Positions 54,747 through 63,592 of a stretch of 64,000 nt of DNA are shown one piece after another; position 1 is the first letter of the stretch; each line of letters opens with the position of its first letter. Under the pieces are notes generated by a model, which saw only the letters and a program-made list of their open reading frames with translations, searched no databases and was not told the DNA's origin. Position numbers and translations under genes: made by a program. Location of the stretch: the NCBI RefSeq assembly GCF_020092905.1, contig NZ_JAGSGB010000001.1:682001-746000 (forward strand). The letters are read 5' to 3'. The stretch is from Pacificimonas aurantium. GTDB taxonomy: Bacteria; Pseudomonadota; Alphaproteobacteria; Sphingomonadales; Sphingomonadaceae.

Positions 54747-56157
54747 CCTCATCGCACTGGTCGGCGCGCTGGCCGTCGGCGCCTGCGCGACCGCGAATGC
54801 AAACCAGTCGGGAACGGCCACCGCCTCGTCGGAGCCGATCCCCGTCATCGACAAGAACCCGTACGCCTCGACCTACCGGCCCTATGGTTCGGTGCCGACC
54901 CTGCTGACCGGCGCCAACATCTACGACGGCGCGGGCGGCCGCATCATGGGCGGGCAGGTGCTGATGGTCGACGGCAAGGTCGCTGCCATCGGTCAGACGG
55001 TGGAGGCGCCTGCGGGAACCGAAACCATCGACGCCGCAGGCAAATGGGTCACGCCGGGCGTCATCGACGTTCACTCGCATCTGGGCGACTATCCGACGCC
55101 CAGCGTGATGGCACATTCCGATGGCAACGAGGTTTCCGGCCCCGTCACTGCCGAGGTCCACGCCGAACATGCGGTCTGGCCGCAGGATCCGGGCTTCAGC
55201 CGCGCGCTGGCGGCAGGTGTCACGACGCTTCACGTCCTGCCGGGCTCCGCCAACCTCTTCGGCGGGCGCGGCGTCACGCTCAGGAACGTTCCGGCGCGGA
55301 CCGTCCAGGGCATGAAATTTCCCGATGCGCCGTACAGCCTGAAAATGGCCTGCGGCGAGAATCCGAAGCGTGTCTATGGCAGCCGCGGGCGCATGCCCGC
55401 CAGCCGCATGGGCAATTTCGCACTCTATCGCAAAACCTGGCAGGACGCGGTCGAATATGACCGCAAGTGGGACCGCTGGGAGGAAAAGGTCGAGAACGGA
55501 ACGGCGAAGGCGAGCGACATGCCCGACCGCAACCTGCAGATGGAAACGCTGCGCGGTGTGCTTGACGGCGAAATCCTCGTGCAGAACCACTGCTACCGCG
55601 CCGACGAGATGGCGCTGATCCTCGATCTGGCCAAGGAGTTCGGCTACCATGTGTCGGCCTTCCACCACGCCGTCGAGGCCTACAAGATCGGCGACCTGCT
55701 TGCGGAGGCCGACACCTGCGCGGCGATGTGGGCCGACTGGTGGGGCTTCAAGATGGAAAGCTATGACGGCATCCAGGAGAACATCCCCTTCGTCGAAGCG
55801 GAGGGCGCCTGCGCCATCACCCATTCCGATGACGAGATCGGCATCCAGCGCCTGAACCAGGAAACTGCCAAGGCCTGGGCCGACGGCAACCGCGCCGGTC
55901 TGAACATTCCCGCCGAGACGGCCTGGACCTGGGTCGGCGTCAACGCTGCCAAGGCGATCGGCCTCGAGGATGAGATTGGCAGCCTCGAACCGGGCAAGCG
56001 CGCCGATGTGGTCCTGTGGAACGGCGATCCGCTGTCCAACTATTCGCGCCCTGAGAAGGTCTGGATCGACGGCGCCCTGATGTACGACGTGGAGACCGGC
56101 ATGCGTCCGGTCAGCGATTTCGAACTCGGCCAGCCGGGTGAGGGAGACACGAAATGA
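54739..56157 (+). CDS. Amidohydrolase family lipoprotein
   Basis: 472 residues, TTG start preceded by AGGAGGAAAAGGG; no ATG start fits the signal peptide. Signal and lipobox VGAC (Cys near residue 16). Amidohydrolase ligands in VIDVHSHLGDY (HxH), LKMACGENPKRVYG (probable bridging lysine region), QNHCYRADEM, FHHAVEAY and THSDDEIG. Anchored in the envelope; probably hydrolyses small peptides or amides that the POT carrier imports. The substrate is not shown by sequence. Confidence 0.87.
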   Translation: MRNLIALVGALAVGACATANANQSGTATASSEPIPVIDKNPYASTYRPYGSVPTLLTGANIYDGAGGRIMGGQVLMVDGKVAAIGQTVEAPAGTETIDAAGKWVTPGVIDVHSHLGDYPTPSVMAHSDGNEVSGPVTAEVHAEHAVWPQDPGFSRALAAGVTTLHVLPGSANLFGGRGVTLRNVPARTVQGMKFPDAPYSLKMACGENPKRVYGSRGRMPASRMGNFALYRKTWQDAVEYDRKWDRWEEKVENGTAKASDMPDRNLQMETLRGVLDGEILVQNHCYRADEMALILDLAKEFGYHVSAFHHAVEAYKIGDLLAEADTCAAMWADWWGFKMESYDGIQENIPFVEAEGACAITHSDDEIGIQRLNQETAKAWADGNRAGLNIPAETAWTWVGVNAAKAIGLEDEIGSLEPGKRADVVLWNGDPLSNYSRPEKVWIDGALMYDVETGMRPVSDFELGQPGEGDTK

Positions 56158-57467
56158 GCCGCCGTTCGATGCTTGCCTCCGGCCTTGCTGCCGGCCTCTG
56201 CGCGTTCGCTTCCTCTCCTCTCGCTGCGCAGGACTTCGCCATCTCCAACGCGCACATCGCCGACGGCCTTGGCGGCGAGCCGGTGCACGGTACGATCACC
56301 GTGCGCGGAGGCCGTATCTCCTCCATTTCGGCGGGGCCCGCTCCGGCCGGGGCGATAGACGCGGACGGCGCCTGGGTGACACCGGGCCTCGTCGCGGCCT
56401 ACAGCGTCCTTGGTCTTGCCGAGGTGAACGCCGTCAGCTCCGCCGACGACCGCGAGGCGGACGACAGTCCCTATAATGCTGCCCTCGATGCGGCCGACGC
56501 GGTCAATCCCTCGTCCGTAGCGCTCGGTGTCACGCGCGCCGACGGGATTACCCGCGTGGCGACGGTCCCTGCGCCGGGGAACGACATTTTCGGCGGCAAG
56601 GCCGCGGTCATTACAATGGCCGAGGGTGTTGCTGATCCGGTGGTCGTAAGCGATGCCTTCCAGGTCATGGCTTTGGGTGAAGGCGGCGCACAGCTTGCCG
56701 GCGGGGCACGCACGGCGGCCTATGCCCGGCTGCGCGATGCGTTTCTGGAGGCGCGCGCCTTCGCCCGCAACCGGGCGGGCTACGACTTCGGCCGTACCGA
56801 GGACGCGCTGCTGACCCGCGCCGATGCCGAGGCGCTCGTCGAGGTGATCGAGGGGCGCACACCCGTGCTCGTCTCCGTCCACCGCGCCAGCGACATTCGC
56901 CGCGTGCTCGCGCTGAAGGAGGAATATCCTCGCCTCGACATGATGCTGTTCGGAGTGTCGGAGGGCTGGCTCGTCGCGGACGAGATCGCTGCGGCGGGCG
57001 TTCCCGTCATGGCCGTCCCCATGATGAACCTTCCGGTCAGCTTCGAGGCGCTGGCGTCCACCCAGTCGAACATCGGCCGCATGATCGACGCCGGGGTCGA
57101 GGTTGCGGTTGTCGATATCGGCACCTCCACTATCACGCCGCGGCTGGCGCAGCAGGCCGCGCAGCTGGTGGCGCAGGCCCGCATCCCCGGCGCGACCGGC
57201 GTCACCCATGCAGAGGCGCTGAAGGCGATCACCAGCGTTCCCGCCGACATGATCGGACTCGAGGATGCGGGGCGTCTCGCGCCGGGCGCCCTTGCGGACA
57301 TCGTCATCTGGGACGGCGACCCGCTGGAGGCCACGTCGGCGCCGGTGCGGCTGTTCATCGGCGGGGTGGAGCAGCCGCTCGATACCCGTCAGCGCCGGCT
57401 TCGCGACCGCTACAATCCGTCGGCTCAGGAGAGCGCGCTGCCACCGCAATATACGCGGCCGCGCTGA
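56154..57467 (+). CDS. Amidohydrolase family protein lacking the HxH motif
   Basis: 437 residues with a signal peptide (cleavage near PLAAQD). Overlaps the preceding gene by four bases. The strand that carries HxH in active members reads WVTPGLVAAYSVLGLAE here, so both first-strand metal ligands are missing, while the fold ending LAPGALADIVIWDGDPLE is normal. It may be an inactive partner of the preceding enzyme; heterodimeric pairs with one degenerate subunit are the simplest reading, but unproven. Confidence 0.85.
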   Translation: MSRRSMLASGLAAGLCAFASSPLAAQDFAISNAHIADGLGGEPVHGTITVRGGRISSISAGPAPAGAIDADGAWVTPGLVAAYSVLGLAEVNAVSSADDREADDSPYNAALDAADAVNPSSVALGVTRADGITRVATVPAPGNDIFGGKAAVITMAEGVADPVVVSDAFQVMALGEGGAQLAGGARTAAYARLRDAFLEARAFARNRAGYDFGRTEDALLTRADAEALVEVIEGRTPVLVSVHRASDIRRVLALKEEYPRLDMMLFGVSEGWLVADEIAAAGVPVMAVPMMNLPVSFEALASTQSNIGRMIDAGVEVAVVDIGTSTITPRLAQQAAQLVAQARIPGATGVTHAEALKAITSVPADMIGLEDAGRLAPGALADIVIWDGDPLEATSAPVRLFIGGVEQPLDTRQRRLRDRYNPSAQESALPPQYTRPR

Positions 57468-57486
57468 TCCCTGGCTGACAACAAGG

Positions 57487-57529
57487 GCGCCGCCTCCAAT
57501 CGGGGGAACGGAGGCGGCGTCCACCTTTT
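57487..57529 (+). terminator. Rho-independent terminator after the amidohydrolase pair
   Basis: 10-bp stem CGCCGCCTCC / GGAGGCGGCG with a 12-base loop, extended by one G-T pair, followed by CCACC and TTTT. Separates the POT operon from mltA. Confidence 0.75.
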
Positions 57530-57543
57530 CGAAAGACGTCTAG

Positions 57544-58797
57544 ATGCTCACCCCGTCCCGGCTCCTGCCCGTTCTTCTCTTCCTGTCGTCCTGCATGGTA
57601 CCCGAGCGCCCGCCGCTTCCCGGCTCGCCCGCCGAAACCGCGCAGCCGGAGGCTCCCGCCGAGCCCGGCCCCGCCGAGGAGCCCGCCGGCCCGGAAACCG
57701 CGCTAGAGGCCGGTGTCGAGCTTGTCCGCTTCGCCGACCTTTCCGGCTGGCAGGAGGCTGACGTCGAGGCTGCGCTCGCGGCCTTCCGCAAATCCTGCTT
57801 CCCCGTACAGCGCCGCAACGACGCGAGCGGCCTGGCTCGTCCTGCCGACTGGGGCGTTGCCTGCCGTGCCGCCGAATCCGTGGCGGCCACGCCGGCGGCT
57901 GCCCGCGCCTTCTTCGAACGCGAGTTTCTACCGGTACGCGTGGCGGGCGCCGAGGCGTTCGTCACCGGATATTACGAGCCGGAGATCGCTGGCTGCCGCA
58001 CGCCGCAGCCAGACTGCAACGTTCCCATCTATGCCAAACCTTCGGATCTCGTGCGCGTCGAGCAGCCCGATCCGGAAAATCCGGGCGAAACCATCACCCC
58101 GCTCGGGCGCGTCGACGTAAACGGCGACTACCAGCTCTATCACGACCGTGCGGCAATCGCGGCAGGCGCACTCGCAGGCCGCAACCTCGAGATCGCCTAC
58201 GCAAAGGACTATGTCGAACTCTTCTTCCTGCAGATCCAGGGGTCGGGTCGCCTGCGCATGGACGACGGCTCGGTCATGCGCATCGGCTATGACGGCCAGA
58301 ATGGCCGCGAATATGTCGGCATAGGACGCCGGCTTCGCGAGATGGATGCGCTCGCGCCGGGCGAAGCATCGATGCAGGGAATCATGCGCTGGCTGCGCGC
58401 CAACCCCGTGGATGGTCGTGCGCTGATGTTCGAGAATAAGAGCTACATCTTCTTTCGCGAGCTGACGGGCGACGGGCCCATCGGCGCCATGAACGTGGCC
58501 GTCACGCCTGAGGTGACGCTGGCTGCCGATCCGCGCTTCGTCCCTCTCGGGGCGCCGGTCTTTCTCAAGACCACCTATCTCGATGCCATGCGTAGCTATC
58601 GGCCCTTCACGAAACTGATGGCGGCGCAGGATACCGGCGGCGCGATCAAGGGCCCGAACCGCTTCGACCTGTTCTGGGGGGCGGGCGAGCGTGCGCGCAC
58701 GATCGCCGGCGGCATGTCGGAAAAGGGCACGGCCTATATCCTCCTGCCGCGCGCCGCGGCATTGCGTCATTCCGGCGACATGCTGATCGGCGACTGA
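57544..58797 (+). CDS. mltA: Membrane-bound lytic murein transglycosylase A
   Basis: 417-residue lipoprotein: lipobox LSSC (Cys near residue 17), Pro/Glu-rich linker (20-55), MltA domain with FVTGYYEPEIAGC and IQGSGRLRMDDGS, and the C-terminal 3D domain LMAAQDTGGAIKGPNRFDLFWG, whose aspartate is the expected catalytic acid. Cuts glycan strands of peptidoglycan, leaving 1,6-anhydromuramic ends. Followed 20 bp on by the Smr gene. Confidence 0.94.
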   Translation: MLTPSRLLPVLLFLSSCMVPERPPLPGSPAETAQPEAPAEPGPAEEPAGPETALEAGVELVRFADLSGWQEADVEAALAAFRKSCFPVQRRNDASGLARPADWGVACRAAESVAATPAAARAFFEREFLPVRVAGAEAFVTGYYEPEIAGCRTPQPDCNVPIYAKPSDLVRVEQPDPENPGETITPLGRVDVNGDYQLYHDRAAIAAGALAGRNLEIAYAKDYVELFFLQIQGSGRLRMDDGSVMRIGYDGQNGREYVGIGRRLREMDALAPGEASMQGIMRWLRANPVDGRALMFENKSYIFFRELTGDGPIGAMNVAVTPEVTLAADPRFVPLGAPVFLKTTYLDAMRSYRPFTKLMAAQDTGGAIKGPNRFDLFWGAGERARTIAGGMSEKGTAYILLPRAAALRHSGDMLIGD

Positions 58798-58817
58798 CTT
58801 TGGGCTAAGGGCGGCTG

Positions 58818-59375
58818 ATGGCCCGCCCGCCCAAACTTCCGTCCAAGCCTGATGCGAGGTCGCGCCGCGACCGGCGCTTGTCCGACCGCGACGCGGAACT
58901 GTGGCAGCGGGTGGCCGCCACAGTTCGCCCGCTGGACGGGCCGAAGCCGGCTGCGGGCGCCAATCCGCTTCCACGTGTAACTGTGCGGCCTAAAGCGCCC
59001 GATCAGCCGCAGGCCGGTTCGACCGTGCGCTCGCCGGTTGGTGCGCCCCTCGACGGCGGCTGGGACCGGCGGTTCAGGAAGGGCCGCGTCGATCCCGATC
59101 GGACCGTGGATCTGCACGGGGACACGCAGGCGCGTGCCCATGCCAAGCTGGTGGGCGCGGTGCAGTCCGCCTACACGGCGGGTGCCCGCGTTCTCCTCGT
59201 CATTACGGGCAAACCGCGAGGTCCGGACGAGGCGCCGCGCGGCATCCTGTCGAAGATGTTTCCCCTTTGGTGCGAGGGCGACGACCTTCGTCCCTACATC
59301 GCCGCCATACGCCCGGCGCATCAGCGCGATGGCGGGCGCGGCGCGCATTATGTGGTGCTGCGCCGCAGACGCTAG
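58818..59375 (+). CDS. Smr/MutS2-type domain protein
   Basis: 185 residues: basic, disordered N terminus (about 1-90) and a C-terminal Smr domain with VDLHGDTQARAHAKL, LLVITGKPRG and GGRGAHYVVLRRR. Smr domains are DNA or RNA endonucleases in MutS2 and related proteins; stand-alone versions have unclear roles. Pairing with mltA is common in alphaproteobacteria. Confidence 0.92.
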   Translation: MARPPKLPSKPDARSRRDRRLSDRDAELWQRVAATVRPLDGPKPAAGANPLPRVTVRPKAPDQPQAGSTVRSPVGAPLDGGWDRRFRKGRVDPDRTVDLHGDTQARAHAKLVGAVQSAYTAGARVLLVITGKPRGPDEAPRGILSKMFPLWCEGDDLRPYIAAIRPAHQRDGGRGAHYVVLRRRR

Positions 59376-59432
59376 CGGCGGCTCTGGCTGGCGGCTAGGA
59401 CTGGTGTGGGTTCACGAGGTGGGAGGTTCCTT

Positions 59433-60650
59433 ATGTCGCGGTCGTTCGTCTTGTCTTCACTCGCCGCTCTGGGTCTGTGCGCAGCTGCGCCTGCCGCTGC
59501 CGATATGCATGGCGCGCCTGCCCCCGGGCTGGTCGATATCGAAAGCGGCCATCTGAACGAGGCGGTGCCCATTCCGACCTTCAAGGCCGATGCGTCCTGG
59601 CCCGACATGCCGGGCGATCTCATCTTCGGCCAGGTGCCCGGCCTCGCGGTCGATGCTGAGGACGATGTCTGGATTCTTCACCGCCCCAACTCGCTCGGCG
59701 GCACGGACACGGGCCTTGCCGAGACGCCGCCCATTGCCGCCTGCTGCAAGCCGGCGCCTCACGTGCTGCAATTTTCCCCCTCAGGCGAGCTAATCTCATC
59801 TTGGGGCGGGCCGGAGCTCGCACCCGATATGGAGGGAATTAACCAGTGGCCGGCGAACGTCCACGGTCTCTATGTCGACGATGCGGGTACGATATGGCTC
59901 GGTGGCAACGGCGACGGCGATCATGTTGTGCTCAACTACACCGCCGACGGCGAATATATCGGCCAGATCGGCCGCCGCGAGCGGACCGAGGGCAATTTCA
60001 GCGAGGAGTTCCTCGGCAATCCCGCCGACATCAGCCGTGAGGGCGGCAGCGTTCTGGTTGCGGACGGCTATATCAACAAGCGCATCGCCGCCTTCGACGC
60101 CGGAACGGGCGGTTTTGCCCGCCTGTGGGGTGCCTATGCGGAGGCGCCGGGGTCGGAAGTCCGGGAACAGGACTTCGATCAGAGCCAGGCCACCAGTACC
60201 GGCGACGGCGGTGCCGACCCGGACTCCGCCAGTTTCGGCGATATCGTCCACTGTGTCGTGCGCGGGCCGGACAGCACCATCTATGTCTGCGACCGGCGCA
60301 ACAACCGCCTGCAGCTGTTTCACGAGGCGGAAGACGGTACGGTCAGTTTCGTGCGCGACATCGTCATCGCTCCCGAGACGGGCGGCACCCGTACCGCCTC
60401 CGACGTCGCCTTTTCGCCTGACGGCACCTATGTCTATGTCGCGGATATGATGAATGGCCGCGTCTGGATCCTGACGCGGTCGGATCATGAGATTGTCGGC
60501 TGGTTCGGCCGCAACGGCCGCTATCCGGGCCAGTTCACCTGGCTACATAGTGTCGACACCGACTCTGCGGGCAACGTCTACACGACGGAGGTCAGCACCG
60601 GCCGCCGCGTGCAGAAGTTCGTCTTCACCGGCATGACCGGCGGCGAGTGA
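59433..60650 (+). CDS. Exported NHL-repeat beta-propeller protein
   Basis: 405 residues, ATG at 59433 with GGGAGG upstream; signal peptide ending near PAAADMH. Repeating propeller strands are seen, for example VPGLAVDAEDDVWILHRP, NVHGLYVDDAGTIWLGG, ADISREGGSVLVADG and HSVDTDSAGNVYTTE. Similar proteins are annotated as NHL-repeat or peptidyl-hydroxyglycine lyase-like; no catalytic function can be assigned. Contains a CC pair (AACCKPAP) in blade 2. Confidence 0.85.
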   Translation: MSRSFVLSSLAALGLCAAAPAAADMHGAPAPGLVDIESGHLNEAVPIPTFKADASWPDMPGDLIFGQVPGLAVDAEDDVWILHRPNSLGGTDTGLAETPPIAACCKPAPHVLQFSPSGELISSWGGPELAPDMEGINQWPANVHGLYVDDAGTIWLGGNGDGDHVVLNYTADGEYIGQIGRRERTEGNFSEEFLGNPADISREGGSVLVADGYINKRIAAFDAGTGGFARLWGAYAEAPGSEVREQDFDQSQATSTGDGGADPDSASFGDIVHCVVRGPDSTIYVCDRRNNRLQLFHEAEDGTVSFVRDIVIAPETGGTRTASDVAFSPDGTYVYVADMMNGRVWILTRSDHEIVGWFGRNGRYPGQFTWLHSVDTDSAGNVYTTEVSTGRRVQKFVFTGMTGGE

Positions 60651-60654
60651 CGTC

Positions 60655-61026
60655 CTAGACGGTAAAGCTTTCGCCGCAGCCGCACACGCCAGTGGCGTTG
60701 GGATTGTCGAAGACGAAGCCGGCGGTGAAGTCGTCTTCCTTCCAGTCCATACGGCTGCCGATCAGGTAAAGCAGCGAGGGGCCGTCCACGAACAGCGGCC
60801 CCGCAGGGGTCTCGATAAGCTCGTCGGTCGGCTCGGGCGCATCGACATAGTCGATGGAATAGGCAAGGCCCGAGCAGCCCCGTCGGGGCGTCGACAGGCG
60901 CACCCCTGCGGTGCCCTCCGGCGCGTCCTCCATCAGCTCCTCGATGCGCGCGACCGCGCCGTCGGTCAGCGTGATCGGCGCCGGACGCGGCGGGCGCGGC
61001 TTTGTCGTTGTGGTTGCAGTGCTCAT
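60655..61026 (-). CDS. HesB/IscA-type iron-sulfur assembly protein (SufA/ErpA-like)
   Basis: 123 residues, A-type carrier that accepts clusters and passes them to apoproteins. Three conserved cysteines: RGCSGLAYSIDY and GVCGCGESF at the C terminus. Last gene of the SUF operon on the minus strand, 43 bp after the DUF59 gene. Confidence 0.93.
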   Translation of the reverse strand: MSTATTTTKPRPPRPAPITLTDGAVARIEELMEDAPEGTAGVRLSTPRRGCSGLAYSIDYVDAPEPTDELIETPAGPLFVDGPSLLYLIGSRMDWKEDDFTAGFVFDNPNATGVCGCGESFTV

Positions 61027-61069
61027 CGCTTCTTCCTCGCTGTGCCGGGGTGGAACGGATCGCCCAACT

Positions 61070-61597
61070 TTACAGCATCCCCAGTTCCAGCTTCGCTTCG
61101 TCGCTCATCTTGTTCGGGTCCCACGGCGGGTCCCAAACCAGGTTCACTTCCGCAGAGGCGATCCCGGGCACGGAGCTGGTACGGATTTCGACCTCGGCCG
61201 GCATGGACTCGGCGACCGGGCAGTGGGGCGTCGTCAGCGTCATCGTGACGATGGCGTGATCGTCGACGATATCGACACCGTAGATCAGGCCCAAGTCATA
61301 GATGTTCACCGGGATTTCCGGGTCGTAGATCTCGCGCAGCGTTTCGACGACTGCTTCATATTGCTCGCCGCCGGGCATGCCCTTCACGGGCGTGTTCGGC
61401 TGTGCGTTCAGGAAGCCGTCCAGATAGTCCTTGTCCCGCTTCGGCGCATTGCCCGGGTCGTCCGCCGACTCGTCGCCAGCCTCCGGCCCCGAAAAGAACT
61501 CGTTCGGCTTCCGGTCGGTGGACGTCAGGTCCTCGTCGGTCGGCGCACCCAGGTCGGCGGCGCTCGGCGCTACGGGGCGGGGACGGCTGTCACTCAT
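61070..61597 (-). CDS. SUF-associated DUF59 (MIP18-like) protein, SufT type
   Basis: 175 residues: low-complexity N terminus (about 1-70) then a DUF59 domain with YDPEIPVNIYDLGLIYGVD, the conserved TTPHCPVAESMP (cysteine for metal) and WDPPWDPNKMSDEAK. Works in iron-sulfur cluster maturation. Start overlaps the sufS stop by four bases. Confidence 0.92.
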   Translation of the reverse strand: MSDSRPRPVAPSAADLGAPTDEDLTSTDRKPNEFFSGPEAGDESADDPGNAPKRDKDYLDGFLNAQPNTPVKGMPGGEQYEAVVETLREIYDPEIPVNIYDLGLIYGVDIVDDHAIVTMTLTTPHCPVAESMPAEVEIRTSSVPGIASAEVNLVWDPPWDPNKMSDEAKLELGML

Positions 61598-62823
61598 GAT
61601 CCGAATATCCTCTGGACCCGCGAAAGGCCCTTCACCAGTTTTTCAACGTCTTCGGCGGTGCTGTAGATGCCGAAGCTGGCGCGCGCGGTCGCGGGCACGC
61701 CCAGCGTCTCCATCAACGGCTGGCAGCAATGATGCCCCGCGCGGATGGCGACCTGTTCCTCGTCCAAGATGGTGCCGATGTCGTGCGGATGAACCCCCTT
61801 CATCGCGAAAGAGAGGATTCCCGTCCCGTCATCCGGCCCGAACAGGGTAAGCGAATTGATGCCGTGCAACGCGTCTCGCGCGGCACGCGCCAGACCGCGC
61901 TCGTGCCGGTCGATCGCCTCGATCCCGATCGCGTCGACATAGTCGATGGCGGCATGCAGGCCGACGGCCCCGACGATGTGCGGCGTGCCGGCTTCGAAGC
62001 GCTGCGGCGGCGGCGCGTAGCTGGTGCTCTCCCAGCTTACCGTTTCGATCATCGATCCGCCGCCCTGATAGGGGGCCATGTCGTCAAGCAGCGGCGCCTT
62101 GGCATAGAGAACGCCGATGCCGGTGGGGCCGTACAGCTTGTGCCCCGACCAGACGTAGAAGTCGGCGCCCGATGCGCTCACATCGACCGGGATGCGCGGC
62201 GCGGCCTGGCACCCGTCGATCAGCAGCTTCGCACCTACCCCGTGCGCGGCCTTTGCCATCCGCGCGACGTCGAGGATGCCGCCGAGCACGTTCGAGACAT
62301 GCGCAAGCGCAACCAGCTTCACGCGCTCGTCCAGCATCTCTTCCAGCCGGTCCTCGTCGATACGCTGATCGCTCGTCAGCGGCGCGACGAGGATTTCCGC
62401 TCCGACGCGCTCGGCCAGCATCTGCCAGGGCACGATGTTAGAGTGATGTTCGAGTGCCGACAGGACGATCCTGTCGCCCGCGCCGATATTGGCGGCGCCC
62501 CAGCTGGCGGCGACCAGGTTGATGCCCTCCGTCGCACCCCGCACGAACACGATTTCGTTCGCCGAGTCCGCGCCCATGAAGCGCGCGGTGCGTGCTCGCG
62601 CCGCCTCATAGCGTTCGGTCATGGTGGCGGAGCGCGCGTAGACCCCGCGGTGGACCGTGGCATATTCCTCACCATACGCCTTCGCGATGGCGTCAATGAC
62701 CGGGGCGGGCTTCTGCGCGGTCGCGGCACTGTCCAGATAGGACCAGCCGCCGGCAAGACCAGGGAAGTCCGCGCGGTGATCACGGGTGGGGCGATCGCGG
62801 GTCAGGAGCGTCTCGGCATTCAC
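61594..62823 (-). CDS. sufS: Cysteine desulfurase SufS
   Basis: 409 residues, PLP enzyme moving sulfur from cysteine to the SUF scaffold. PLP lysine in YVWSGHKLYGPTGIGVLY, the substrate loop with active-site cysteine in IRAGHHCCQPLME and the histidine in LEHHSNIVPWQ. Group II (SufS/CsdA) type by the short cysteine loop. 13 bp after sufD. Confidence 0.95.
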   Translation of the reverse strand: MNAETLLTRDRPTRDHRADFPGLAGGWSYLDSAATAQKPAPVIDAIAKAYGEEYATVHRGVYARSATMTERYEAARARTARFMGADSANEIVFVRGATEGINLVAASWGAANIGAGDRIVLSALEHHSNIVPWQMLAERVGAEILVAPLTSDQRIDEDRLEEMLDERVKLVALAHVSNVLGGILDVARMAKAAHGVGAKLLIDGCQAAPRIPVDVSASGADFYVWSGHKLYGPTGIGVLYAKAPLLDDMAPYQGGGSMIETVSWESTSYAPPPQRFEAGTPHIVGAVGLHAAIDYVDAIGIEAIDRHERGLARAARDALHGINSLTLFGPDDGTGILSFAMKGVHPHDIGTILDEEQVAIRAGHHCCQPLMETLGVPATARASFGIYSTAEDVEKLVKGLSRVQRIFGS

Positions 62824-62836
62824 TTCTGCGCGCGCC

Positions 62837-63592
62837 TCATCGCAGCGCTTCCAGCACGCCGAGCGCGTCGGCTTCCAGCGCCTCGCGCGCCTTGTCGTCG
62901 CCCAGTTCGGCGAATCCTTCGGCGACGAAAGTCTGCAGCATCAGCCGCTCGGCAATCTCCGGCGGAATGCCGCGGGAGGCCATGTAGAACAGCGCCCGCT
63001 TGTCCAGCTCGCCGACCGTGGCGCCATGCGCGCACTTCACGTCGTCGGCGTAGATTTCCAGTTCGGGCTTCAGATTGGCGGTCGCGGTGCGGTCGAGCAG
63101 CATCGCCTTCGACGATTGCGACCCGTCGGTCTTCTGCGCCCCGCGCGCGACGTATACCTTGCCCAGGAAGCTGCCGGTGGCCTTGTCGGCCAGCACCGCG
63201 CGCACCGTTTGGTTCGAAGTGGCGTTCGGTTGTTCATGGTTCACGCGCACGATGAACTCGTTGGTCGCGCGCGCCTTGCCGATGATCGCGCCGCCGAACT
63301 CGAAATGCGCGCCGTCGCCCAGCGTCGCCTCGATTTCAAGACGGCCATAGCGGGACCGGGCGGCGAGCGCGAACAGCTCGTAGCGACCGCCGTCGCCGAC
63401 CGTCACCTTAAGCCGGGTCACATCCGATACCAGATCGGGGTCGGGCAGCAGGCGCACCAGCTCGCGCTTGGTCTCGCCGGCGGCTACGTCGACGGTTTCC
63501 CACCGGTCTGCGCTGTCGGGCCAATGCTCCTTCAGCGCATCGAAATCGGCATAGCGCCAGGCTTCGTCCTTTTTGGTCGGCCGTTCGCTCAT
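62837..63592 (-). CDS. sufD: Fe-S assembly scaffold subunit SufD
   Basis: 251 residues, shorter than enterobacterial SufD (about 420), as in other alphaproteobacteria. Beta-helix core followed by KCAHGATVGELDKRALFYMASRG with the conserved histidine region, and a C-terminal helix bundle MLQTFVAEGF. Its start overlaps the preceding membrane-protein gene by four bases. SufB and SufC are expected further upstream, outside the window. Confidence 0.93.
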   Translation of the reverse strand: MSERPTKKDEAWRYADFDALKEHWPDSADRWETVDVAAGETKRELVRLLPDPDLVSDVTRLKVTVGDGGRYELFALAARSRYGRLEIEATLGDGAHFEFGGAIIGKARATNEFIVRVNHEQPNATSNQTVRAVLADKATGSFLGKVYVARGAQKTDGSQSSKAMLLDRTATANLKPELEIYADDVKCAHGATVGELDKRALFYMASRGIPPEIAERLMLQTFVAEGFAELGDDKAREALEADALGVLEALR

